Of a stretch of 64,000 nucleotides of DNA, positions 23,701 through 35,960 are shown in pieces. Position 1 is the stretch's first letter. Each line of letters opens with the position of its first letter. The notes beneath the pieces are model-generated. The model saw only the letters and a list, made by a program, of their open reading frames with translations, had not been told where the DNA came from and did no database searches. Origin of the DNA: Stratiolaelaps scimitus (Eukaryota > Arthropoda > Arachnida > Mesostigmata > Laelapidae); NCBI GenBank assembly GCA_019614645.1, contig JABWDB010000014.1:124001-188000 (forward strand), in the 5' to 3' direction. The position numbers were made by a program, and so were the translations under genes.

Positions 23701-25060
23701 GTGAAGAAGTGAAAGAGCCCATTTCAGCGGGCAGACGATACTTCTCACGGTCGTGTCGGTTATAGTTGTCAGCCCAAAATGATGCTCAGATGTCACGAAC
23801 GGCCATTTGCGATGCTGGCTTGAACCCCGCCACGCAACGCCCATGTATATAGAGTGTGTACCCGTGTGGAAATGAACGATCACAATAATGTCGACAAGTG
23901 CCTATACAATATATGCATTTTCAGAATCGTCGCCTCGTAACCCTGAAGTTTCTCTACCAGGCAAATTGAGTATGCTCAAAAGAAGACATTTAACTGTCAA
24001 CCGGAGTAGCTTTTCGTTAATGATCAGTAGTAGTAGTAGTAGCTAGAATCGCGCTAACAATACAGATATAGCGTATAGGCAAATACAATTTCATTTATAT
24101 CCTTTTTGGCAATCCCAACGTGGTTATCATGAGACGGGGTTGTTGAGCAGAAAACACAACAGACTTCAACCGTTATGATGTCTAATGTGTGTGAATTGGT
24201 CTTCTGCTCGCCGCTTGCACCTAGCTCAATATAAGATGGTACTTGGTTATTCCCTCAGCTGGCCATTTCCCAATTGAATGTCGTCACCAATCTCAGTGTG
24301 ATTTCGAGTTACGATCGGGCCAAATGAAGATGTGGATAACATAGCTGCGATTGAAGCAAATTGAAGGATGGTAGTACAAATCGTCGACACAAACTGTGCG
24401 TTTTAAATCTTAGCATTGCTTTTATCTAATCAGTTACCTCCACTTCCGTGAAAGTTTCATGCTTCCATGGCTTCCGAGTCCAAAGGTAACGTTTGCATTC
24501 ATGACGAGTGAAGTTTCAGTGAAAAGGCCAACAAAGCGGTTTCACATAGAGGTAGCAATAAAAATTCCGTACCGTCACTGAATCGTTGTAATATGTTACG
24601 TGCGACATTTTATTGGCAATATCGAACTAACATCAAATAGTGAACGTGTTTCGATAGGTCAAGTAAATTATCTTAATAATAATGCCTACCCATCTACATA
24701 TACAGGTTACATAACTGTTGGCCTCGTCCAATTGCGGTAGCAGAATCGTAACCGAAGACAACTGTTTTCCTCTAGCGAAGGTCGATTATAGAATTCGTAC
24801 AGCTTAGTCAATTTATTAGCTCAAAAACGCTGTTCAGTACCCGATCTCTATAAAGGTAATATATGTTTAAGTTTTTCATTGTTTCCTGACCAGAACTCAT
24901 AAAAAAAAACTCAACTAACCAAATGGGAAAGAACCGAAGATCTTACCGAAGAACGTGTGTTTCATTAGTTCAGCGGACTTAATTTCGATGCACGTTTATG
25001 CACTCTGATCACGAAAAAAAAATAAGTTTCACATTTGACCCAATGTGAAACGTTCACCCA
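20738..25060. other. Non-coding, microsatellites only
   Basis: The stretch contains a GC-richer patch at 20985-21270, a (GA)n tract at 23228-23242 and an (AGT)n run near 24027-24042. Open frames at 21546-21749, 22894-23277 and 23554-23883 show no recognisable domain and are probably chance. Confidence 0.35.
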
Positions 25061-25070
25061 ACTCACCTTA

Positions 25071-25640
25071 TAGGGCTGTTTCATAGAACACTATCTATTT
25101 GCTACATCGTTATAATTACAATTCTCGCAGCGACATTTTTTCCATTGATACCACATAGCACACTTTTCTAGGTAACCCCGATCGAACTCTTGAAGGAAGG
25201 GCACTCTTTTGGGTATAATGCTCCTGCAAATTGGTGATGTTCTTGTGCGCGACGCACACAGTTGCCGCGAGAGAACAAAGAGTTTTTCCTGCCTTCCCGT
25301 TATGCCTAGCCGTTGTCGACTAATACGATGTTTCCCGGGGCCGGCCCGTGGCCGGGTTGTCTCGGGGGACCGACGAGGTGTAGGTCGCGCCAAGTGGCCT
25401 GCTGCTATTGACCTCGCCAACTTCCCAACGACGGCAGAGAGGGAGAGAGAGAGAGGACAGGCACAACACGGCGCCAGGGTCACCTAGAAAAAGTTTGCCT
25501 TGGTAGCTCACGCTCTGCTGGGTTTGTGAATGCTGATGAAACCGCTGCTCAGGGGTGCAAGACTTCGAACGACGTCTCGAGAGTGTGGGTGAGTACCTAT
25601 GAGAGAACTCAAACGACGCGTCGCAGACCAACTTTAGACG
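25071..25640 (-). promoter_or_regulatory. GC-rich island with (GA)n and a minus-strand donor
   Basis: GC-rich sequence with a (GA)n tract (25438-25457). On the minus strand the island ends near a strong donor, TATAAG|GTGAGTTG, with the last exon base at about 25071. Six codons before it is an ATG (MKQPYK). On the plus strand GTGG|GTGAGTACC at about 25587 is a second good donor. A first exon leaving a promoter island is plausible on either strand. No protein family was recognised. Confidence 0.25.
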
Positions 25641-26198
25641 GAAATAAATTATCTAGCACAATCTTCTAGCAATAATGTATTTCGAAACATGATATCAAAT
25701 CGAAAATGTCAAATCTGTCAGAATTGTACCAACGAAACTATAAAGATATAATAGATTAAGTACATATATACGACGGCCAATATTGTACACACTTGAGAGA
25801 ATTATAATCGTTCGAATTTCCACACTGATAAAAACCATTTCCATTTTCTGACGACACAAAATGACGAACGAGCACGTTTCGAACGATTAACAATCGCCAT
25901 TGTTTTAGCTGTGTTCTATTCCACCAGTAGAGGACAGCAGTCGGCGCCTTTGCAGCCGGAACGATGTCTGTAGATCTGCTATCTGTTTATCTAGGAAAAT
26001 CACACATATTTTCGTTTCACTTTGTTGGAATGAAGTTGAATTCACTGAAAGTGCTTCACAACGTTATATTTAGAACATGATGTGTCATAGAGCAATGTGC
26101 CTCGAGCTACAGATGTCTCTAGCTTGTCATAGATTCTGTATGTTCATCTCTAAATGTCACACGCTGCTATCCAGTTGAATACGGGATGACATAAAGTC

Positions 26199-26205
26199 GA
26201 GAGAC

Positions 26206-26236
<31 letters not shown>

Positions 26237-26242
26237 ACGAGA
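26199..26242. repeat. (GA)n microsatellite
   Basis: About 44 bases of GAGA with few interruptions, at the edge of a GC-rich island. Confidence 0.9.
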
Positions 26243-26269
26243 AGTGAATACACACCATAACCGTGGTGG

Positions 26270-26993
26270 GCAGGAGTCGCGCTTGCTATGGCGAATGGAC
26301 GGCGAGGTCTGGAGGTACTGTGGCGTAATATGGGGTGACGCGTAAGGGACGTGGGAGGGTGATATCGCATGGTCTCAGTTTTCACTTTTAGCGTTCCGAA
26401 CTCCTGAAACTTGAACTCGACCGGTGGCGTCAGGCAGCTTCCATTCGTTCCCAAGAGACCGGGTCACGACATTCACAGCCTTCTCTCGTCATCCTCTCAG
26501 ACTAGATCCATACTATAAACAGAGTCGACTCCATCTAGCTAGCTACCTAGCTGCAGTGTGTATAAAGAGTCCGCAATCCGAGCATAGAACGGCAGGCAGT
26601 GATGGTAGCGTTGAATCGCATTTCCCGGTGGAGTCGGCCACGGACCTATCCCGAAGCACCTGAGCCATCTTTCCCTGCGGTCCCATTTATCTCCTTCGCT
26701 CTGAGAGGCAGGCCACACGCGAAGAAGGTTGCCGACCGACGACGTAGCCTAAAGAACCGTTTTCCTTGGCCGTGTGAGTCCTTGTAGGGGCATAGTGCGG
26801 AAGGAGATGGATTACGAGAGGCGGCTCTAACACTTGCTTCATAGGTTTGCCGACACTGACAACGCGATGACAAAACGTCTCATTGAATGACCTACAGCAA
26901 CCTAGAGGGACCTAGAGAGACCTACATGTGCGAGCAATCCCCGAGGCGCGTTAACGTTATCTCGTTGTCAAGTATGACTTACCTCCGGTAAGT
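26270..26993. promoter_or_regulatory. GC-rich island ending in back-to-back splice donors
   Basis: GC-rich DNA with open frames on both strands lacks family resemblance. It ends in ACTTACC-TCC-GGTAAGT (26977-26993), which is a consensus splice donor read from either strand. A promoter with a first exon is possible, and the direction is unknown. Confidence 0.25.
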
Positions 26994-28750
26994 AACTAAC
27001 GATTCAAGATCTCCAATAGGTGCTCCTTGGGATGGTTGACGGAAAGGCCAACACTTAACCCCAACCGCATAGCAGGGACAGAAAAAGGCTACAATATTTT
27101 TTGAGTGAGGTTTCATGAACGATTAGGTCGGTAGAGTGCAGAAATGGGATCGCGTGTAACGACCGCAACTCTCAAGAAAAACGTAATTATTACAACACTG
27201 CAATAATAACGCAATAGGTAGGTTACAGACATGATATTATAGCATAAGGTATGTCCGTAATCGCCCAGAAATAGAGACACGATATTGTAACTGATACGAT
27301 GTAACGATGTGTAAACAAATAACTACTTAGGCGTGACACTTCGATATGATGGCAGAAGTTTACTGACTGATTCATAAGCTGCAATATATCACACTGGAAA
27401 CCTTAAAATAAAATTGCTGGATTTCAACAGACATACGCATAGCGTATGAGCCACAAACTCATGGAACGACCTTGTATGCTAAACTCGTTCCTGACGACTG
27501 CGAGCCAATCTAAAGGTCACTATAGACTGAATGAGATATATGACAACGTCGTCACGTTGGCTTGCCGTCATTTTGAACCTCATTATACACACGCACACAT
27601 ATATACGCTCACAGACACACATGTCTACCATTCCGCGAGGACCCATGGTCACTGATAGTCGATCATCACGCTCTTCGTCCTGTTCAACCTACTGCTTCAA
27701 TAAAATACAACACATACTTATATTGACGTTATTTATCGAAGGTGGAGCGGCCCTGAGCAATCGATATATTGATGCATATCACCACTATTGATTGCGTCAT
27801 AATCACCATCAATTAGTATCGCTCTATAAGCATTAGGGTATAAACTCGAGCAAATACGAAACAGATTATTGGTGCTGCACATTATTTACGTCAGTGTCAT
27901 GATGATGCAAGTAACACGTGTCGTATCGTCATTCGTCGAAGCGCATGAGTCCTCGGCCATAGTGACTCGAAACATACCCGGTATATATGGTGGAGACACC
28001 TTTCACGTCCGCCACGAAGGATCATTTGTTAGTTTGAGCTTTTATCCATAAATGGATGGGTATGTGCTGATTGACGTTCTATTGTCCGTAAATGAGCGTA
28101 TGCCTGTTAGTTTTTGATGATTCAACTACTTATGTAAATTTGACGATTTGAGAGAGATGAAACACCAGCGAGACTCGGGGTCTAGCAAACACAATATGAT
28201 ACATGCTCTGGACGCAGGTTGTTGATTCAGTCAAACTTGCCAGCCTGAATCCGTCCGAACTCGAAATTTGCGGTGCCACATGCGAGAGTCGACGCTGAAG
28301 TACGTATGATTCTGCTCACTATTTGAAACGAGCAGAACAATATATTTATATTTATTCTTCTAATTTAGCTAGTGGATTTTTATTTTCCAGTGTCCTGGTC
28401 TTTCCTTTGCGAAGTATCCGAGTGATTTTTCACAGTTAGTCTTAATGTACGCTAGCCGAGTAGTCAAACGCCTTCTGAAGTCCTAACACTCATTAAACAT
28501 ACAGCTGATCCGACGGAGCGAGTAACTTCAACCTTCCGCTCAGATCATTTTTTCTCTGTGCCATTTCTGATGTGTGGCAACGCGTAGCAAACACAAATCT
28601 AAGTTACCCTCATCCGTCATCCAGCATCGTCCCCTGTTCTCCTGTAACCTGTTAAACAGCAGCAACAACAACAACTTCACGGCATTTCAAACGTGCGCGC
28701 GCTTCTCATCTCGGAAATGTGTTTCCTTCTGATCATACTTTTCTACGGGG
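26994..28750. other. AT-rich non-coding sequence
   Basis: No gene, RNA or mobile element was recognised. A few CA/TA-rich stretches occur near 27590-27630. Confidence 0.4.
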
Positions 28751-28957
28751 TTGCATTTTCTCAGGTGGTCGTCTCACACAAATCCCGTGGCCCCGCCACT
28801 TCTGATTCGTTTCAGTAATGTTAAACGAATTACCCGAATATCCTCGGATGTACATCCGGACAGGCATGACCTGCAGCCCGAGAGGAAGAGATTCGTTTGG
28901 GATGAGCTCCGAAAGGATGAGTTACAGCATGTCGAAATTTGTCCCCTTCTTCCATAA
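28751..28957 (+). pseudogene. Possible LINE ORF1 C-terminal relic
   Basis: A 68-codon plus-strand frame reads PPLLIRFSNVKRITRI and then SSDVHPDRHDLQPERKRFVW. This resembles the RNA-binding C-terminal domain of CR1/L2-type ORF1 proteins, which have a 'PLLVrF' strand, a 'v..v..DLtp.qr..r..L' helix start and basic residues. It is short, and the resemblance is by pattern only. No second domain is near. Confidence 0.25.
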
Positions 28958-30570
28958 GGGCGCATACAAATCTTGTCGTAAATTTGACGACCCTGTTACT
29001 TTAGGATCATTGTATAACACTGATGAACAGTGGAGAACAATGGCGACAGAAGTGCTGAATGTATTGGTGACTATATATTTACGTTTTGATTTGCTAACTA
29101 AAACGCTATTTCGACAAATATATCTTAAGTTCTAATATAATTTCTGTGATATAGGAATGCATTGCACCGAACAACAGATTCGAGTTTTCAAATCTTGTCA
29201 TTATATGTGCTTTCTGAGATAGCAGCTCATTCAAGCTTTGTGCCCGACAAACCAAGAATATAAAGCTTCTTAAATAGCATACATAGTACAACAGGGCTAA
29301 ATAGGATTAGTAAGTTCAAAGCTTGCATTGAGTACGGCTTCAATGCGCGTCAGTGCAAAAGATTCCATTCTACAAGCCAGTTTTCGTGCATATCGTTTAG
29401 CCGAATTATGAGGTGTTTGAGATCGCGAATTTCGACGAGGTTACTTTGGCAGATTATTTAAGCACATTGAGGTGACTCTAAAAATGTGTTCGGCTTAAAA
29501 TAAAAAAAATATTTTTCATTTTAAGTCGTTGATAAAAGGTAAGACGCTAGCTCCTTTTCCATGGAAACCCTTCATCTATAAATGTTTATACAGTGTCTGT
29601 ACGCTTCAGTGCGTGTGTGTGTGTCTTCCTTCAATCATCCTCATGCATATTTCGTATCTTCTCAGACTTTACTAAACGGGATAATACGAACGAAGTGAGC
29701 ATTTATTTTAGATATACCCTTCTTTCGTTCTTCATGACAAGTTCGAAGAGCATTGAGTCGGAACACCGAGTCAACGTGCATATTACTTGGTGCATTCGCT
29801 CTCCGTTAATTTTAGACCTAATCGAATTTGAGGTAGTCGGACCACGCTCTGCCTACTACGACCCTGAGACAACCCACGCAAAACGGCCAAAACGCCCAAA
29901 CGATTCTCCGCCGAGCTGTTCACAACAGCTAGCTAGATTCTGCATGTCTGCCAATCGATATCATTGTATTTTAGGAGACATCCAATGACGTACGAGCGAC
30001 ACATACCCGCTCGGAACTCAGATTCGGAGGAACGATTGAATGCTTCATCCCGAATGTATGACCCGTAGTATCGTTGTGAACAGTCTCCCGTCGATTATCC
30101 TTGGGCAAACTATGCAGATCATAATAATGTACCTTTGAATGCTTAATGTTCTCAATCAGCATGATGACAATAATCATAATAATAACACTGATAGTTTGTG
30201 GCGTTTGAGTGCAGCCTTTCATATGTGCCTTTTGTCTGCTATGCATATGTTGGCGGACGCTATCGAGGAGTATAAGGAACAAGACGCTACGCCTCTGGTG
30301 GGGTATTGTAGCAATTCCCCTATTTGCGTAACAAAAAACGGACTACTTAATGGCAACACTCAACTTGCTACAGCTCCTTAGTATTATGGGTTGTAAGTGG
30401 TCCCCACGACCCACGTTTACATCTGTACAAGGTGATCAATCCGTCGACAGACTCTCGGTAAAGGCCAACACTGCACACTGATCTGTCTCCAGACAACTTC
30501 CTCTGACAACTTAGCTGGCCAGTTGGCTCATAGTAACGATATGCAGCCAGAAATATAGTTCCTATTCGCC
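28958..30570. other. AT-rich non-coding sequence
   Basis: Contains a short (GT)n run near 29610-29622. The frame at 29593-29988 has no recognisable domain. Confidence 0.35.
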
Positions 30571-30572
30571 TA

Positions 30573-30654
<82 letters not shown>
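30571..30654. repeat. Long (TA)n microsatellite
   Basis: About 84 bases of nearly pure TA dinucleotides with two GTA interruptions. This is the longest simple repeat in the window. Confidence 0.97.
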
Positions 30655-33486
30655 ATGTAATTTATCAATCTACCTCTTTTCCTTTGCCAGGGGGTATAGC
30701 TTCTCGCCGAATGTAATGCCTATCGGTTCTGGTCACTGTTCCTATAGCTCAATAATTTTGAGCAAAATTCATCCCCCATATTTGCGCTTTTTCTCCTAGC
30801 TTCTCTGACCATCAACTATGACAAGTGACTGCACCAATCCAATTCCACAGATATATATATATATGCGACGTAATCTTGTCTTTCCACTCCGTATTGGTCC
30901 GATCATCTTTCGTTCCACTAGAGTAACGCCACGGAACTTGAGGGTGGTGCGTAAGGGATAATCTCCGAAATGAAATCCTTGGGGCGGTTCGAGCAGACGA
31001 TCGGGGGATTGACGGGTCGTGGGCGTCCAGGCGGACCTGCGGAACTTGTCGAGATTTGTCGCCGTAGAGCTCACTGAGTATAGTCACTCAGGCGCATGGT
31101 CCGTTTGCTCAGCCGTCTACGGACTACGACGGCAGTCGAGTGCGCCTACCTTCGTCTTCAATTCGTAGTCCATAATTATGACGCGACGTCGAAACCGGAA
31201 GCCGATAGCCGCCCTAGCCATTAGCTTACGAGCTGCCAAGGGCGTCCAATCCTCATCGCTTGCTCGCGCTCGTTGATCGTTGCTAGTTAGCTGAACTGTA
31301 ATCTAGCGTCCATGCATCAACTCTGTCGAGAGACAGGTTAATTGACACTCTGGTGATGGCTCGCGTTGGACCCCTCACCTCAGCGCTGCTCGGTTTGAAC
31401 AGCAGCTTTAAGTAGCCAAACCATTGCTTCGGCGGCTTCCCTATGTGGCTAACCGCCAAGGCGGCAAGTGATACATACGTGTACCCCAGACGATGCAGCA
31501 ATGTACATACACAATATACAACCAGTTCAGATCCAAGAATTCACCAGCGCTGAATTAGCGGGCTCGTGTTTGCCCATAATTTAGCTATCCGGGCCGCTTC
31601 GAATGAAGCGGCCTAGCAACTTAGTTTGACGTGGGAACTACTGCTGCTACTCGTGTTGGGCCATTGTCACGGGTGAGTGCACTTGAGACGCTTTTGAAAC
31701 AACATACACCCCTGCCACCTGAACGCTCCCGGGGACGTGCTATTACGCGATTTGCATAGTAATCATTGGTTCCGTGAGGGGCTGCATGGGTGTTTATGGG
31801 TGTACACTGGCCCAAGGCAGGTTTCTATTTGTGTTTTTACCAGCAAACCTAGCGGTAGCTACGATAAACAAAGTATTCGTTTCCCTTACGTACACGTTTT
31901 CTCGCTATAGTGTCGACAGAGATGAAATGGTGTCCACCTTCCATTTGATGGCCTCGATCGTATCGAAGAAATCAACCGAGTGTCTGACATTTTTTGATGG
32001 TTGACATTGGCTGCCGCTGAGTAAACAGGTTCACTCTTTATAGTCTCTGAATACCAAGCAAATACTATTTTCTTTTTGCACCAGCTTATGTTCAAACAAA
32101 GAAGAATACCAGGAGGAGAGGTTGTCGTCTATATATCTTATTTCGCAAAGGCATCCATGAGACTTGGCGCAATACAAATATTAGATGACAATATGAGGAC
32201 AAAATAACGATAGATGCGAGGTTCTTTCAATCTGAACCTTGCCATATATAATGTGGTTCGTTCCATAAAAGCTTTAACAGTAGTGATGATCATGAAGAAG
32301 AAGCAAGCAAGAGAGCACTTTGAGGACCACGTAATGCTTTTCACAACGACTTGGATCCGTGACCCGCACGGTTCACATACATACTCTAGAAAACTACCAG
32401 TAGCACTCCAATGAAGCCATTCCCGCTTAACAATCACTTGCAATTAGCCCCATTACATAAGAGGTCATTATCCTTGCAACTTGCGCTTAAAACATTTTTG
32501 TCGTGTTCTTTAGTTTGGCAGAGAATAATGTAAATCCTCAACAAACGTTGTCCCTCAAGAAATGAAGAATTCACAGTCGGCAGCAGAGGAGATCGACGGG
32601 ACAGATTTCGCACGTGTGTTCCTTCAAACGCTTTTGGAATTGTACGAAAGCGATAATGTCCTATGTCGAAGTCAGCGAGATCTCTGTACGATTTCATATC
32701 TATTTGAGCAAGACAAAATTCTTCGAGCGTATCGACTTGTCCCTACATAATTCCGCCTGGTCTCCTACACCGATTGTGACGCGATTGTGACAAAACGCAT
32801 CATGTAGAACCTGAAATCGAAATGTTCCAACTGTGTCGATTCCTGTTCTAAAACTTCGTTCCTTTATACTTTTGACAATTGAGGATTTCAATTTTGGTAG
32901 TATTGTCGGCAGCAGCCAGTACATTTTCTGTTGAAACTTTTAATTTTGATCTTGTTTCTTCAGAATCAAGTAGTATTATCTCAGACATATTATAGTTGTA
33001 TTGTGAAAAAGGCAAACCATACCCTATTTCTTGTATCAAATCGCTGGCAGACGGATGAGCCCGTCGGCTGGGATATATAATATCTATGTATGTGAGTACG
33101 TAGTTGTCAGTCAGAGCAGTGGGACATCGGGCATAGAAATTCTCGAAAGCTCGAGATGAATGGACTATATATAGGACACATAAACCAACTAAGATAGATT
33201 TGGGTCACTGGCGATATATATATATATACATATAAGCCTTCTCCCTAACTAAGATTTGTCAATTTATTTTTCGAGATCCTTCAAGTAATATACAATACGA
33301 TTCCTTTCAATAGACGGTTTTTAGTGGCTATATAAGCTACGTTAGAATTGTCGAAAAGGGAATAACTTGCTCAGGGTTTTACTTCCATAGTTATGGTATA
33401 TTTACATTTCGTTTAACTAATCGAAAATAAAATGTCAAAATAATTGCCCTCTTTGATACAGTTTATATAGTCATGAATAGATTTGC
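30655..33486. other. Non-coding, nothing assigned
   Basis: Slightly GC-richer between 30880 and 31500, with minus-strand frames (30796-31087) that show no recognised domain. A TA tract lies at 33214-33234. Confidence 0.35.
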
Positions 33487-34110
33487 TTGTTATTCTTAAA
33501 TAGATATAATTTTGATCTTACGGCAGGGCTCCATTGTATTTTGCGGTCTCGCATGTTCACCATCCTCATTAACTTTATCCTCCTGAAAAGTGGTTTTCTC
33601 AGATCGTGCGAAGTAATTTCGTATCCCGATGATACGTCTCTAGTATTCCTTATTCGGTATGCTGTGATTCAGGGGAATGTTAAAGAAGTCGTAAGACTGT
33701 TTGAAACGTTGGTCAGGCCATTAAACGCGTGTAAAACATGTATTGCAGAGATCCGCCGTCGGATAACCCGCTAAGCTCTGCGGTCTGGGCCTGTCTACGT
33801 CTGTGAAAGATCTGGGTCTGACCGTTCACGAGACTCTCAAATGGAGGTATCATATGGGGAGCCTCCTGCAGGAGTTCTCGGCGATGATCGCTTCCATCAC
33901 CGTGCGTTGCACTTCCTAAGAGAGTTAGGAGTTTCGTCGATGTGTATACTCTGTTATCATATTAGGCCATTATTTCTGCCCCTCCCGTGCTGTGGGTTCT
34001 CTGTTTTTGGATGGCGACTTCAGAGGGATACTTCATCGAGTCGATATCACCCAGAACGATGCTCTTACGGCCGTTCTTGGCTAGCGACGTGGACAATCTC
34101 CGAGTTCCTT
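33487..34110 (+). pseudogene. LINE RT fragment (YPDD) with thumb region
   Basis: A plus-strand frame holds SYPDDTSLVF, the RT motif C with Pro for Ala (YPDD at 33622-33633). It is followed by the spaced L-x-x-L-V-R-P-L-N-A-C-K-T block. After a frame change VKDLGLTVHETLKWRYHMG follows near 33800, the typical L-G-V-x-x-D-x-x-L-x-W-x-x-H segment of non-LTR RTs. Stops and shifts show it is dead. The 3' part runs into the SINE at 34117. Confidence 0.65.
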
Positions 34111-34116
34111 CGAGGA

Positions 34117-34257
34117 GGTAAGGTAAGGCTTTATTGATTTATTAAAGGAACTGCATTGAATGCGTAAGTTCTCTTATATGTCATGTAACGGGATTCGAAC
34201 CTGCGGCCTCTGGCTTTTTACAGCCAGAGACTCAGCCGTCCAAGCCACCGCGCTGAC
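34117..34257 (-). repeat. tRNA-derived SINE, best full-length copy
   Basis: On the minus strand a tRNA-like head spans 34257-34180: ends GTCAGCG and TGAC can pair, the A box is TGGCTTGGACGG (34247-34236), and a perfect 7-bp anticodon-type stem (CTCTGGC/GCCAGAG) closes a TGTAAAAA loop. The B box is GGTTCGAATCC (34201-34191). The tail is GAGAACTTACGCATTCAATG, CAGTTCCTTTAATAAATC, AATAAAG and CCTTACCTTACC. Total length is about 140 bp. SINEs of this type are transcribed by RNA polymerase III from the A and B boxes and copied by a LINE. The isotype of the parent tRNA is unclear, with a GTA anticodon (Tyr) as one possibility. Other copies lie at 20.65 and 39.70 kb. Confidence 0.85.
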
Positions 34258-34463
34258 TTCCGCGAGGAAAACAACTATCTGCCACTTGGCATTTGGTAAA
34301 CAGTTCATGTGTTTGTTCTGGCGTTTAAGGTGGACAAGAGTGTCATTCCAGACAAGATCACCTTTTATATCATCACGATTACCAAAAGTTCTGCCCGTTA
34401 TGCAACTCGGTTTGTGATGCCATTTACTGTCTGAGAGTCTGGTCGAAACGCCCTTGCCTTCCG

Positions 34464-34545
34464 CCGGTAGGCCCTTGCTTACCGGTAATCTGGACCTCAC
34501 TTACCGGTAGGCCCTTGATTACCTGCCGGTAATCTGGACCTCGCA
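34464..34545. repeat. Two 40-bp tandem units
   Basis: Two imperfect units share CCGGTAGGCCCTTG, GGTAATCTGGACCTC and TTACC/GGTAA motifs that are themselves complementary, so each unit can also fold. Confidence 0.75.
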
Positions 34546-34849
34546 TCCTCGCGAGATTCGGGTTCTCACTTCAGCAACACAGTTTACCTCGGTACAGTGA
34601 AGATATTTGTAAAGCATCAATAATTACACATTGCCATTGAATTGTTGTGTTAATCCGGTGGCTGATTATATGCCTGCATAGTGTGCATTTATTTTGGAAA
34701 TTTATAACTGCCCTTAGGGACCCCTTATCGCAAGCTTATTTTTATTGTGTATTTTGTTACGAGAACTTACAACTTCGTTAATAAATCACAATTTTGAATA
34801 GAGTTTTTAAGTTTAAGCCATTATTTCCTTACCAACTTACGAAAATGCT

Positions 34850-35960
34850 AAGACTGACTTTGTCTGCGTTTATTTCGATTTTTCGAAAGCTTTTGATCAC
34901 GTCTACCATAAACGACTTATCTCTAAACTTCAGAATTTGCATATAGATAAGGAAAACGTTAGCTGGATCAGAAGTTATCTCATGGATAGGTCCTTCTGTG
35001 CTAACCTTAACCACACTAGTAGCTCTTATGAACCTGGTCCGTCGGGAGTTAGTCGAGGTTCCCGCGTGGTCTCCTTGCTGTTCTGTATTCCCGTGCTTGA
35101 CCTCAAGAACCATCTTCCCAGGGGGGCCACTCATAAGTTCTATGCGGACTATTCAATGTTCTACGCGATCCCTTTTTGAAACGATCGTTCGTCATTGCTA
35201 GCGCGAATATATGTCGTCGTTGCGTGGTGCCATCAAAGAGGCATGCGCTAAAAAGCCTAAATGCGCTGTCTTGAGTACCAACGACATAGTATTATATAGT
35301 AAATGCAAGAGCTCCATGGGTATACTTGCCACACCTTTCCTTAACGTTGATCGTCGTATTCCGCCGCCTCGTTGATTTGTAATGCAATTTCTGGATATGT
35401 CATTGTTAACACACGTGACTTCGATATTGCTCTATAGTTATAAGAGTCTATTTTTATTCAGGTTTTGCTACCGGTCAGTCGTATGGGGACCTTATCTTAG
35501 GAAACATTTCGAATCGTTGGATAGAGTATAATAAATATCATACAATTCAGATTCATTCGCAGAGTAAGTGAGCGCAGCAATCACCCGAAAGGGAAGTCTG
35601 TCAAACTGCCTTCAATTAGCGAAATACACGATTCTGCTGATATCCGAATATATAAGAGGCTCAGTCGTAATAACAATATTAGTGCTACATTTGCTATTAA
35701 GCCCAATCTTCTGGGGCCGTTGCTCGAACAAAGCAAGTCAACAATATATTTGTGAGGAGGGTATCACATCTAATCCGGGGATTCTCGATTAAGCCAGCGA
35801 TGCTTAATACACTAATCATCTTAATAATCTAATAATAATAATAATAAGTATCGCAATATGTCCATTGACAGTCATGAGATACTATATGTAATATTCCAAA
35901 TAACACACCAACACCTATTTAGTTAATAAATAATTATTAGCATTAGTTTGAATTGAACTG
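34850..35960 (+). pseudogene. CR1/Rex-like LINE, 3' half of ORF2 and 3' end
   Basis: Plus-strand frames read YFDFSKAFDHVYHKRL (motif A, from 34871), WIRSYLMDRSF, PGPSGVSRGSRVVSLLF (motif B) and FYADYSMF, where the YADD box at 35141-35152 has its second catalytic Asp changed to Tyr. After shifts VVWGPYLRKHFESLDRV follows (about 35480-35525), paralleling WRPYLKKHLDAMETV in the copy at 6.2-7.3 kb. The 3' part matches the copy at 48.0-48.2 kb (TAATAATAATAAGTAT, CAGTCATGAGATACTA) and ends GTTAATAAA plus a TTTGAATTGAA tail. It is inactive. Confidence 0.75.

Noticed and set aside
23554..23883. 109-codon minus-strand frame
   Set aside because: No family resemblance and no supporting signals.
30571..30654. 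CRISPR-like or structured array
   Set aside because: It is a simple (TA)n microsatellite without spacers.
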